This document shows positions 10,317 to 19,007 of a DNA stretch of 64,000 nucleotides, piece after piece. Made by a program: the position numbers and the translations under genes. Source of the DNA: Bacteroidetes bacterium MedPE-SWsnd-G1 (lineage in GTDB: Bacteria; Bacteroidota; Bacteroidia; Flavobacteriales; Flavobacteriaceae); contig MPDD01000005.1 of the NCBI GenBank assembly GCA_001874265.1, forward strand, positions 1 through 64,000, given 5' to 3'. The notes under the pieces were generated by a model that saw nothing but the letters and a program-made list of their open reading frames with translations, did not search any database and had not been told where the DNA came from. Each line of letters starts with the position of its first letter. Position 1 is the stretch's first letter.

Positions 10317-10628
10317 ATGAAAACACTCGGAACACATAATTACTATGTCTATATTCTAACCAATAAATTAAAAACTGTACTATACACTGGTGTAACAAAT
10401 GATTTAAAAAATCGAGTACGGTTTCATAGAGAAAATGCCAATTTGAACAAAAAAGCATTTACCTCTAAATACAAGTGTTTTTATTTAATTTATTACGAGC
10501 AATTTAAAGATGTAAATGCGGCAATTAAAAGAGAAAAACAGATAAAAGGATGGTTGCGATTAAAAAAAGATCACTTAATATCAGAGTTTAATCCGAAATG
10601 GAAATTTCTAAATGATGATATTAAATAA
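10317..10628 (+). CDS. Single-domain GIY-YIG nuclease superfamily protein
   Basis: YYVYILTNKLKTVLYTGVTNDLKNRVRFHRE...AIKREKQIKGWLRLKKDHLI; typical small GIY-YIG protein. Track start 10308 is a TTG; ATG at 10317 preferred. Confidence 0.9.
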   Translation: MKTLGTHNYYVYILTNKLKTVLYTGVTNDLKNRVRFHRENANLNKKAFTSKYKCFYLIYYEQFKDVNAAIKREKQIKGWLRLKKDHLISEFNPKWKFLNDDIK

Positions 10629-10634
10629 ATCAAA

Positions 10635-10718
10635 TGTCATTCTGAACGAAATGAAAAGAAGTGAAGAATCTTTTAAGAGAATTAATTGTATAGATTCTTC
10701 GTTACACTCAGAATGACA
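10635..10718. repeat. Palindromic repeat element, copy 2
   Basis: TGTCATTCTGA...GAAGAATCT/AGATTCTTC...TCAGAATGACA; 28 nt AGATTCTTCGTTACACTCAGAATGACAA identical to copy 1, left 36 nt match at 32 of 36 positions. Confidence 0.9.
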
Positions 10719-10739
10719 AAAATCAAACATTTACTAAAA

Positions 10740-11099
10740 ATGGCTCAACATAATGAACTTGGAAAAAAAGGAGAGCAAATTGCCATTGATTATTTGATAG
10801 ACAAAGGGTATACCATATTAGATAAAAATTGGAGGTTTCAAAAAGCAGAAGTAGATGTTATTGCTCAAAAAAATGAACTCATAATTGCGGTAGAAATTAA
10901 AACCAGAACATCTGATTATTTTGGAGACCCTCAAGATTTTATTTCAAAAAAGAAAATAAGCCTACTCGTTTTGGCTATGAATGAATACGTTCTGTCTAAA
11001 AACTTTGATAATGAAATAAGATTTGACGTCATTGCTATTCTCAAAAACAAACAGACCTTTAAAATTGAACATATAGAAGATGCGTTTTTGTATTTTTAA
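10740..11099 (+). CDS. YraN/UPF0102 family endonuclease-like protein
   Basis: MAQHNELGKKGEQIAIDYLIDKGYTILDKNWRFQKAEVDVIAQKNELIIAVEIKTR; track start (10686) reads through the repeat, so start moved to 10740. Confidence 0.9.
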   Translation: MAQHNELGKKGEQIAIDYLIDKGYTILDKNWRFQKAEVDVIAQKNELIIAVEIKTRTSDYFGDPQDFISKKKISLLVLAMNEYVLSKNFDNEIRFDVIAILKNKQTFKIEHIEDAFLYF

Positions 11100-11117
11100 C
11101 CGTCAACTCAACCATTT

Positions 11118-12512
11118 ATGAACAGATACTGCATTAGTATTATAGCTACGTTAGCATTTATAGCAACTTCTTGTAAAGAAAAACCTGAATCAATTGTAAA
11201 AAACGAATCGCCAAAACCAAATGTTGTTATCATCTTTTTAGATGATTCTGGGTATTCAGATTTTAATCCTTTCGGACAAGTAACTATCGAAACTCCAAAC
11301 GTTCAAAAACTAGCAAATGAAGGTGTACGTTATACCAATTTCCATGTGCCACAAGCAATTTGCTCGGCATCTAGATCTGCTTTAATGACTGGTTTATACC
11401 CGGGAAGAACAAAGGTTTTCGGTGCTCATGGCCCAAAAGAAAAGTGCTTAGATACCGTTTATCCGACTATGGGTGAAGTTTTTCAATCGGCAGGTTATAC
11501 AACTGGAATATTCGGAAAATGGCATTTAGGAGATACGCCAGAAACGAGACCTCATAATAGGGGGTTTGATGAATCTGAAGGGTTGATGTATTCTAATGAT
11601 ATGTGGAAACATCATCCTGTAAATCCTAAATATTGGGGTAGATTTCCAATTCAATATTGGAAAAACGGAAAAGTTACTATTGAGGATGTCGGTGTACCCG
11701 AACAAAAACAATTGACGAAATGGTATACAGAAGGTGCAGTAGATTTTATCAATAGAAATAGCAACGAACCTTTCTTATTATACGTGCCACACTCAATGCC
11801 GCATGTGCCTATTTTTGCTAGCGAAGAATTTGAAGGAAAATCCGGTAAAGGCTTGTATGCTGATGTCATGTTAGAATTAGATTGGTCAGTAGGACAAATT
11901 ATGAATGCATTGCATAAGAATGAGGTAGACGAAAATACCATTGTAATTTTCACATCAGACAATGGCCCTTGGGCGGCATATGGAAACCATGCAGGAACAA
12001 CGCCATTTAAGGAGGCCAAAGCTACAAGTTTTGAAGGTGGTACTAGAAGTGCTTGCATCATAAAATACCCAAATCATTTAGAAGCAAATTCAAGTTCTGA
12101 TAAAATGTTTTCATCTTTAGATTTATTGCCTACGCTGGCAAGTATAACCTCATTAGAATTACCAGAAGGTCCAATGGACGGCAAAAATGTATGGGATCTA
12201 ATTACGGGTGAAGCCGGTGCAAAAAATCCGCATAACTACTATCCTTTCTCTACAGGGAAAAATTTTGAAAGTGTAATGAGTGGCGATGGAAAATGGAAAT
12301 TACATTTGCCCCACAAATACGCTTCTTTAAATACACCCGGTAAAGACGGTGCTTCTGGAAACTATGATAACAAAGAGATTGAACTATCATTATTTGATAT
12401 GGAAAACGATCCATATGAATCGAAAAATGTGATCAACGAGTATCCGGAAATTGCAAAGCAATTAAAGGCTTTTTCCGATGCTCATAAAACAAAATTTTAT
12501 TCAGAAAAATAA
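11118..12512 (+). CDS. Sulfatase (arylsulfatase-like lipoprotein)
   Basis: Lipobox ATSC; PNVVIIFLDDSGYSD and sulfatase signature CSASRSALMTGLYPGR; IVIFTSDNGPW. Confidence 0.95.
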   Translation: MNRYCISIIATLAFIATSCKEKPESIVKNESPKPNVVIIFLDDSGYSDFNPFGQVTIETPNVQKLANEGVRYTNFHVPQAICSASRSALMTGLYPGRTKVFGAHGPKEKCLDTVYPTMGEVFQSAGYTTGIFGKWHLGDTPETRPHNRGFDESEGLMYSNDMWKHHPVNPKYWGRFPIQYWKNGKVTIEDVGVPEQKQLTKWYTEGAVDFINRNSNEPFLLYVPHSMPHVPIFASEEFEGKSGKGLYADVMLELDWSVGQIMNALHKNEVDENTIVIFTSDNGPWAAYGNHAGTTPFKEAKATSFEGGTRSACIIKYPNHLEANSSSDKMFSSLDLLPTLASITSLELPEGPMDGKNVWDLITGEAGAKNPHNYYPFSTGKNFESVMSGDGKWKLHLPHKYASLNTPGKDGASGNYDNKEIELSLFDMENDPYESKNVINEYPEIAKQLKAFSDAHKTKFYSEK

Positions 12513-13831
12513 TCGATTACCTCTTCAAAGGTATCTGGCTTTGCCAGAATTTTTTTATCGGAATCCAATACAAAATAAGAAGGTGTTGCATTGATATCGT
12601 AACTACTCGCGAATTCATTTTCCCATTTATCTAGACCTAAAACATTAATCCAGTTAGGCATCATTTTTATTTGGTTTTTAAAGCCAATTGCGTCTTCCTC
12701 TAAGGCAACAGCAATAACTTTTACATTAGGCAAACTTTCTGAATAGTTGTAAAACAAAGGAATTTCATCTAAACAATGTGAACAAGTTGTGCTCCAAAAA
12801 ACGACAACATAATTTTCAGCTTCACTTAATTCAGATAATTTTTTTTCAACTTCATTTTCAGTCCAAGTAATTTCAGGGGCAGTCATTCCAACTGCAATTT
12901 TTATCATACTATGTATCTGTTTCAAAAACCGTTCGTCTTGAAATTCCTGCGGCTGTGTTTTATAGTAGTTTTCTTCGATATATGACACCAATTCTATGTT
13001 TTGTTGCTGTGCAAATGCATATATTAAAGAACTAATCACCTCATTCTTAACTTTATTATTATCTCCAATCTTATCCATGGCAATAGCAATGACTTGCTTT
13101 TTTAAGGTATCATCTGTTTCCTGATCCTCAGCCGAATTGATATAAAACACATACTCAATCACCTTATCAATAAAAAAAGAAGATGAAGTTAAATTGTCAT
13201 TCGAGAAATCTACATAATCAAAAAAGTGTTCATTCATGTTAAGCATGTAGTCTTCTAAGCTCTCAATGATTTCAGGACTATAGTACTTCTCATTGCCTTT
13301 GATGAAATCCAATGTCATTAATCCAACAGCTCGCTTTTCAAATCCATCCTGGAGTTCATATAATTTTTGCAATTCTTTTGGGTATTCCTCTTTTATATAT
13401 TGCTTTATCGGAGTATTAAAATAAGCATATTGCAAGGAGTCTAATTTATATTGCTGTGCTCCAATCTGCTGAATATAGGTTTGATAAACTTTATTCTCTT
13501 CAGAACTAGAAAAGACCGCAGTATCATTTGGCATAGAAGGGTCAAATTCTACCGCTATGGTTTCATTATTATATAAAACCTCGAAAAAAAGCCCGTTTTG
13601 TAAATCAAAAAACAAACGATACATCCCTGCAGTAGCATCCGGTGGAAATTCAAATTTAAAATTTCCATCCTCACTTTTTGCATTTGTAACATATGCTTGA
13701 TGCGCTCCATTAATTCTAAACATTGATATTTGATCGAATGCTCCTTGTGGGTTCAGTTTTACAAATAGAGAATCTTGACTTAGGGCAGTAATCGGAACTA
13801 AAACTAGTAGAAACAACAGTCGTTTTAACAT
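12497..13831 (-). CDS. TlpA-like thioredoxin-domain protein
   Basis: Signal peptide and VVVFWSTTCSHCLDEIPLFYNY (CxxC) near the C-terminus. Confidence 0.88.
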   Translation of the reverse strand: MLKRLLFLLVLVPITALSQDSLFVKLNPQGAFDQISMFRINGAHQAYVTNAKSEDGNFKFEFPPDATAGMYRLFFDLQNGLFFEVLYNNETIAVEFDPSMPNDTAVFSSSEENKVYQTYIQQIGAQQYKLDSLQYAYFNTPIKQYIKEEYPKELQKLYELQDGFEKRAVGLMTLDFIKGNEKYYSPEIIESLEDYMLNMNEHFFDYVDFSNDNLTSSSFFIDKVIEYVFYINSAEDQETDDTLKKQVIAIAMDKIGDNNKVKNEVISSLIYAFAQQQNIELVSYIEENYYKTQPQEFQDERFLKQIHSMIKIAVGMTAPEITWTENEVEKKLSELSEAENYVVVFWSTTCSHCLDEIPLFYNYSESLPNVKVIAVALEEDAIGFKNQIKMMPNWINVLGLDKWENEFASSYDINATPSYFVLDSDKKILAKPDTFEEVIDYFSE

Positions 13832-13917
13832 GGTAACTTTTTAAAAATCAGCGTTATTTTTCGAGTGAATAAAAATACACTTTAATTGCTTATTTTGCTA
13901 AAAATTAACGCTTCGTT

Positions 13918-14712
13918 ATGGATTTAAAAAACAAAGTAATTTGGATTACAGGGGCATCTTCAGGAATTGGAGAGGCAACCACTATCGAATTGTCTAAAAT
14001 GGACTGTAAGTTGATCATCTCATCTAGAAATGAACGGCAATTGGAAAGTGTAAAAAAAGCGGCAATGCATCCTAAAAATATTAAAATATTAACGTTAGAT
14101 TTAGAGCAATACGAAACCTTAGAAGTAATAACCCATAAGGCAATTGAGTTATTTGGACATATCGATATTCTAATTAATAATGGAGGTATAAGTCAACGCG
14201 CTTTAGCCAAAGACACTTTGTTAAAAGTTGATAAAAAAATGATGGATGTCAACTACTTCGGAACAGTGGCGCTTTCAAAAGCTTTACTTCCTCATTTTAC
14301 GGATCGAAAATCAGGACAATTTGTTGTGGTAACCAGTGTCGTTGGTAAAGTGGCCACACCAGTTCGTTCTTCTTATTCGGCATCCAAACATGCATTGCAC
14401 GGCTTTTTTGATAGTTTGCGTGCTGAGGTGCATAAACACAATATAGTTGTTACTTTAATAATGCCGGGCTATGTAAGAACTCGATTGTCATTTAACGCTT
14501 TAGTTGGAAATGGTGAGTTGCAAAATAAAATGGATGTAGCCACAGACAACGGTATTTTACCTGAAGTGTTTGCCAAAAAAATGATCCGGGCAATGAGTCG
14601 AAAAAAACGTGAAGTTGTAATTGGTGGACTCAAAGAAACCGCAAGCATTTATTTAAAACGAATATCCCCTGCGCTACTTGCAAAAGTAGTTCGAAAGGTG
14701 AATGTGACTTAA
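13918..14712 (+). CDS. SDR family oxidoreductase
   Basis: VIWITGASSGIGEATTIEL, NNGGIS, SSYSASKHALHGF. Confidence 0.95.
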   Translation: MDLKNKVIWITGASSGIGEATTIELSKMDCKLIISSRNERQLESVKKAAMHPKNIKILTLDLEQYETLEVITHKAIELFGHIDILINNGGISQRALAKDTLLKVDKKMMDVNYFGTVALSKALLPHFTDRKSGQFVVVTSVVGKVATPVRSSYSASKHALHGFFDSLRAEVHKHNIVVTLIMPGYVRTRLSFNALVGNGELQNKMDVATDNGILPEVFAKKMIRAMSRKKREVVIGGLKETASIYLKRISPALLAKVVRKVNVT

Positions 14713-15062
14713 ATCAAATCCTTTTCAATAAAGTACTGTACAATAGCTTCTTTCATTAATACCGATTGTTCACCAGGTTTTAGTGTTGGCAATTGTTCTT
14801 TAGTATTATAATGTGGCCAGCCATCATCATCAAAAAAGTCAAATTCATAATAACCATAGGGCTCTAGCAACCTACAAATAGCAATATGCATTAAATTTAC
14901 TTTTTCGTCTTTTTTAAAATTCTTTGCTCCAATACCTAGTTCTTGAACTCCAATTAAATACACAATCGCATCTAAATCTAATTGTTCTCCATCACCAAAC
15001 TTTTCGGACATAAATCCGACAACTGCTTCCCAGTTTTCTTTCAATTGCTGTTCTCCTATCAT
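14709..15062 (-). CDS. Conserved hypothetical protein (117 aa)
   Basis: Coherent ORF between two confidently annotated genes; stop overlaps the SDR stop by 4 bp. Confidence 0.7.
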   Translation of the reverse strand: MIGEQQLKENWEAVVGFMSEKFGDGEQLDLDAIVYLIGVQELGIGAKNFKKDEKVNLMHIAICRLLEPYGYYEFDFFDDDGWPHYNTKEQLPTLKPGEQSVLMKEAIVQYFIEKDLI

Positions 15063-15110
15063 GGTGTAAAGATACTTTATTCTATCATTTTTCGTTTATA
15101 GTTCAAACAG

Positions 15111-15140
15111 TTTGATTTACAATTTATTCTGTTAAATTTG
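15111..15140 (+). promoter_or_regulatory. Bacteroidota-type promoter for the CvpA gene
   Basis: TTTG (15111-15114), 18-bp spacer, TAAATTTG (15133-15140), 20 bp before ATG at 15161. Confidence 0.6.
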
Positions 15141-15160
15141 TTTACACCAAATCAACTCCT

Positions 15161-15673
15161 ATGAACACATTTGATATTGTCTTACTCGTTTTATTGCTAT
15201 TCGGATTTATTCGCGGACTTATGAAAGGTTTGTTTGTTGAACTAGCCTCGCTTATTGCCCTAATTGCTGGAATTTACGGAGCCATGCATTTTTCTTATTT
15301 TGTAGGAGACTACTTGCATGAAAGTGTAGATTGGGATGAAAAGTACATTTCAATAACAGCGTTTGCCGTAACATTTATTGTAATTGTAATCGTTATCGCT
15401 ATGCTCGGTAAAATGCTTACCAAAATGGCTGATTTTGCATCCTTAGGCTTTATTAATAAATTGCTTGGTGCCATTTTTGGAGCACTAAAAATTGGAGTGA
15501 TATTAAGTGTTTTGTTATTGATTTTTGACAAACTCAATAAAAACATTCCATTTACTTCTGATGATGTAACCGAAGACTCTATACTTTATGAACCAGTGCG
15601 CGATTTAGCACCGATGCTGTTCGGAGATTATTTAAACGTGGTTGAAGAAACAATAGAAGATGTTGAGATTTAA
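15161..15673 (+). CDS. CvpA family membrane protein
   Basis: FDIVLLVLLLFGFIRGLMKGLFVELASLIALIAGIYGA, multiple TM segments. Confidence 0.92.
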   Translation: MNTFDIVLLVLLLFGFIRGLMKGLFVELASLIALIAGIYGAMHFSYFVGDYLHESVDWDEKYISITAFAVTFIVIVIVIAMLGKMLTKMADFASLGFINKLLGAIFGALKIGVILSVLLLIFDKLNKNIPFTSDDVTEDSILYEPVRDLAPMLFGDYLNVVEETIEDVEI

Positions 15674-16422
15674 ATCTCTTTAATATTCTCTCCAACGATC
15701 CAACCAATTTTACCATCGGCTAGTTTTATTTTTTTCCAATCGTCTATAGCGTCTAGCACTTGCACCTTTGTCCCTTCATGTAACTCAAAGATTGTATCGC
15801 TATTAAAAGTAGGTGCGTTTTTAATTTCCGTTTCTTTTTCAAAAACAATTGCCATAGTCGTGTTTTCCTCAAAACTGTAGGCTTTAAAGGCAAAAGTTGT
15901 AGCAATTACTAAAAGAATCGCACTCAACAAGCTGGTGTTGAAAAACAATATTTTCTTTCCAGATGAATAAGAGAAATGATACAATAAAAACAACAGAGCA
16001 CCTAAAAATGAAAATACAATAGCGAGAACAGCCCAGGTTTCATATGGCAACTTATAAATAACAGCATCAGAAAACTTTTGAAAAACTGTTTTTGGTAATA
16101 TTTCAATAGCATCTAGGGCTAGCTTATTGGCAAACTCTAAATTTATCTGGGCATCTTCATTGGTCGGGTTAATTTTTAGCGCTTTTTCAAAATTGTAAAT
16201 TGACGGAGCCACCATATTTAATTTATAATAACTATTCCCCAAATTGAAATACAACTCATCCGACTGTACTTCTAATTTTGAAATTTGCTCATAAACCTCA
16301 ATAGCCTCTTGATATTTTCCTATCTTGTATAATTCATTACCCTTATCAAATAATTCATATGCAGACTGTGAAAATCCAAAACTTGAAATCAATAAAAACG
16401 CTATGATAACTATTCGATTCAT
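15670..16422 (-). CDS. batE: BatE-like TPR/SH3 protein
   Basis: N-terminal TPR repeats, two TM segments, C-terminal SH3-like (KVQVLDAIDDWKKIKLADGKIGWI); position in Bat cluster. Confidence 0.85.
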   Translation of the reverse strand: MNRIVIIAFLLISSFGFSQSAYELFDKGNELYKIGKYQEAIEVYEQISKLEVQSDELYFNLGNSYYKLNMVAPSIYNFEKALKINPTNEDAQINLEFANKLALDAIEILPKTVFQKFSDAVIYKLPYETWAVLAIVFSFLGALLFLLYHFSYSSGKKILFFNTSLLSAILLVIATTFAFKAYSFEENTTMAIVFEKETEIKNAPTFNSDTIFELHEGTKVQVLDAIDDWKKIKLADGKIGWIVGENIKEI

Positions 16423-18198
16423 TTATATCTGTTTATCAATTTTAGCAATTACCATTTTTGCTTTGTTATACTCCTCTTTCATCATAGTATCTGTGGTTGG
16501 GGTATAACGAGCAAAGTCACAATCATTCAGTACTTCTATAAACTCTTTAATCGTTTCAATATCAACTTTTCTTCCTTGTAGAATTTCTGATATTTTCTCT
16601 TTACTGATATCCGAGGTTTCAATATTCAATGTCGCCTTTAAATAATTATGCAACGCTTTTTCCAATGAAATATAAAATGCTTCTTTTTTACCTAATTGCT
16701 TCTTAGCCTGAGATAAATATTTCTTCGCAAGTTTATCTGCTTTTCTTAAACGTTTTCCTACTACATCACCGTCTCTTTGCGCCTTTTTCTTTCCGATAAA
16801 TATTCCAATCGGAATGGCAATAAATGGAAGTAATAATAATAAATAAAACAAATTAGATTTAAAGAATACCTCTTTTAAAACCGGCTCAAAACTTGTTCTG
16901 TATTGAATAAATCTAAAGTTTTTATCCGTTGCCATTACCACTTGTTTTCCTGGAGTTACCGTCACATCATTTACTGATGCATTCGGTTGTGTTTTACCCT
17001 CAGTAACATCAATTATTATGGCTTCATTGGTAATTGTTCTATAAGCTTTTTCTTTTAAACTAAAGTAGGTAAATGATACCTCAGGTATTTTATATTTACC
17101 CTTAAACTCAGGCACAATGGTGTATGTATCCGTTATTTTACCCGATAATCCGGTTAAGGTGGTTTTAACACTTTCCTTATGTTCTGGTGTGTAAACCTCT
17201 AATTCTTCCGGCGTTTCTATTTTTGGTAATTCAAATAATTTTAAGTTCCCTTTACCAGAAACTTTAACTTCTAATTGTGTGGTTTCATTAGCTCTTAAAA
17301 TATCTTTTGAAGCCGAAACTAAGAAATCGAATTCTCCTACAGCTCCAGAGAAATCAGCAGGCCTGTTTTCATAAGGCAAGTCTTGAACGTTTACTTTTCG
17401 TTTACCAGAACTTGTTGAGTAATTAACACGCTGCGTGATTGCATTTCCAAAGAAATCACCTCTTCCGGTTGGTACTGCTACGGCAATGTCCATGTTAATT
17501 GGATCAATGTCTAGTTTACCCGATTTTTGAGGAATTAACAGGGCCCGTTTTAAAATAATATAACGGTATTTCTCTCCTTTGTACGTAGTATTCTGAACCT
17601 CTGGTTTCTTTACTTCAATATCTTGATTCCAAAATCCATTGTATTGGGGTACATCTTTAATTTGCCAATTGCTAAAGCCAATATTATGGCTGAAATACAA
17701 TTTATAGACAACATAAATACCTTCGCCCACATAAGGTCTTTCATTAGAAATTTCAGCAGTTAAGTGTAAATTCTGACTTGCTATATAATATGGGTCATTC
17801 GGATCCTTAGGCACTTCGGATTCCGGTAAAACCTTTATTTGAACACTGTTTGATTTAATACGCTTCCCCTTATAGTCAATGGTACCTGGTTGAATAATAA
17901 ATGTTCCAACCTTTTTAGGTTTTAAAATAAAAATATACGATTGCTCATAAGAAGCTTTGCCATTTATCCAAGATTGATTTATAGAGGAACTTGGGCCAGC
18001 CAAGACTTCAAAATCTTCCATGTCTGGCAGTTCAAAATCGTCGGCTCCTTGTTTGTTTACCGTAAATTCTAATCTAAAACGTTGGTGTACGCCTAACTCA
18101 CTTTTACTTACTGTAGTGATAAATTCCACCTCATTCTGCCCAAATACTGTAGCAGAAACAAATAGAAAAATTACTATGTAAAAATGTTTAATTCGCAT
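16423..18198 (-). CDS. batD: BatD-like protein
   Basis: Signal peptide, repeated Ig-like segments, QSYIFILKPKKVGTFIIQPGTIDYKGKRIKS; follows BatC in the cluster. Confidence 0.92.
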   Translation of the reverse strand: MRIKHFYIVIFLFVSATVFGQNEVEFITTVSKSELGVHQRFRLEFTVNKQGADDFELPDMEDFEVLAGPSSSINQSWINGKASYEQSYIFILKPKKVGTFIIQPGTIDYKGKRIKSNSVQIKVLPESEVPKDPNDPYYIASQNLHLTAEISNERPYVGEGIYVVYKLYFSHNIGFSNWQIKDVPQYNGFWNQDIEVKKPEVQNTTYKGEKYRYIILKRALLIPQKSGKLDIDPINMDIAVAVPTGRGDFFGNAITQRVNYSTSSGKRKVNVQDLPYENRPADFSGAVGEFDFLVSASKDILRANETTQLEVKVSGKGNLKLFELPKIETPEELEVYTPEHKESVKTTLTGLSGKITDTYTIVPEFKGKYKIPEVSFTYFSLKEKAYRTITNEAIIIDVTEGKTQPNASVNDVTVTPGKQVVMATDKNFRFIQYRTSFEPVLKEVFFKSNLFYLLLLLPFIAIPIGIFIGKKKAQRDGDVVGKRLRKADKLAKKYLSQAKKQLGKKEAFYISLEKALHNYLKATLNIETSDISKEKISEILQGRKVDIETIKEFIEVLNDCDFARYTPTTDTMMKEEYNKAKMVIAKIDKQI

Positions 18199-18203
18199 TT
18201 AAT

Positions 18204-19007
18204 TTACCAATCTTTTTCTTGTTTAATCTTTTTTCCTTTTTCCTTTCTAGCATTCATTTTTTCTTGGGTCTTTTTCTCCTCATTATTCATTGCTTCTAGC
18301 AATTGCTGAATTTGTTGAGGCGATAATTTACCCGGTTGAGGCTTTTTATTTTGATCATTACCCTTGTCGTCTTTTTGATCCTTCGGGTCTTTTTGCTGAT
18401 CGTTTTTATCATCTTTCTCATCATCTCCCTTCTGCTGATCATCCTTTTTATCTTGCTGATCATCCTTCTTGTCGTCGTTCTGATCTTTTTTATCCTGATT
18501 CTTATCGTCTTTATTATCCTTGTTGTCTTTATTGTCTTTGTTATCTTGATTTTGCTGCTGATCTTCTAACATTTTTTGAGCCAAGGCTAAATTGTAACGA
18601 GTCTCGTCGTCTTTAGGGTTGTTTCTCAAAGAATTTTTATAGGCATCAATTGCTGGCTGGTATTTTTTAGCATCAAAATGTGTATTACCAATATTATGAT
18701 ATGCCTCACTCTTTGTCATTTTATCCTCCGTCAACTTTGCAGTTATCTCGTACTGTGCAATTGCTTCTTCATCTCTGTTTTGTTGCGATAAAGCATTTCC
18801 TAAATTATAATTTGCTATTTCGTACGCGGGGTCATTTGCCAATGCCTTTTTATAAGCGACCTCAGCATCAGAAAATTTTTGTTGGTTGTACAACTCATTT
18901 CCTTCCCTAACGTACTTTCTAGCCTCACGTTGTAAAGCAGGGTCAATTTCCTGAGCCAAAATACTCAGCGGAATTAATGCACATATGATTATTAAAACTT
19001 GTCTCAT
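18204..19007 (-). CDS. batC: BatC-like TPR protein with charged low-complexity tract
   Basis: TPR repeats followed by DQQQNQDNKDNKDNKDNKDDKNQDKK... tract. Confidence 0.87.
   Translation of the reverse strand: MRQVLIIICALIPLSILAQEIDPALQREARKYVREGNELYNQQKFSDAEVAYKKALANDPAYEIANYNLGNALSQQNRDEEAIAQYEITAKLTEDKMTKSEAYHNIGNTHFDAKKYQPAIDAYKNSLRNNPKDDETRYNLALAQKMLEDQQQNQDNKDNKDNKDNKDDKNQDKKDQNDDKKDDQQDKKDDQQKGDDEKDDKNDQQKDPKDQKDDKGNDQNKKPQPGKLSPQQIQQLLEAMNNEEKKTQEKMNARKEKGKKIKQEKDW
18323..18572. repeat. Low-complexity K/D/N/Q-coding tract in batC
   Basis: Reiterated Asp-Asn-Lys / Lys-Asp-Asp / Asp-Gln codons. Confidence 0.8.

Noticed and set aside
10221-10719. Reading the two palindromes as a CRISPR array or IS element ends
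   Set aside because: Only two copies with a protein gene between them and no spacers; no transposase ORF and no target-site duplication identified by eye
11651-12061. 136-aa minus-strand ORF inside the sulfatase gene
   Set aside because: Antisense to conserved sulfatase motifs; no independent support
18336-18569. Hydrophobic 77-aa ORF (LIITLVVFLILRVFLL...) resembling a membrane protein
   Set aside because: Antisense of the BatC K/D/N/Q low-complexity tract; hydrophobicity is a codon-complement artefact
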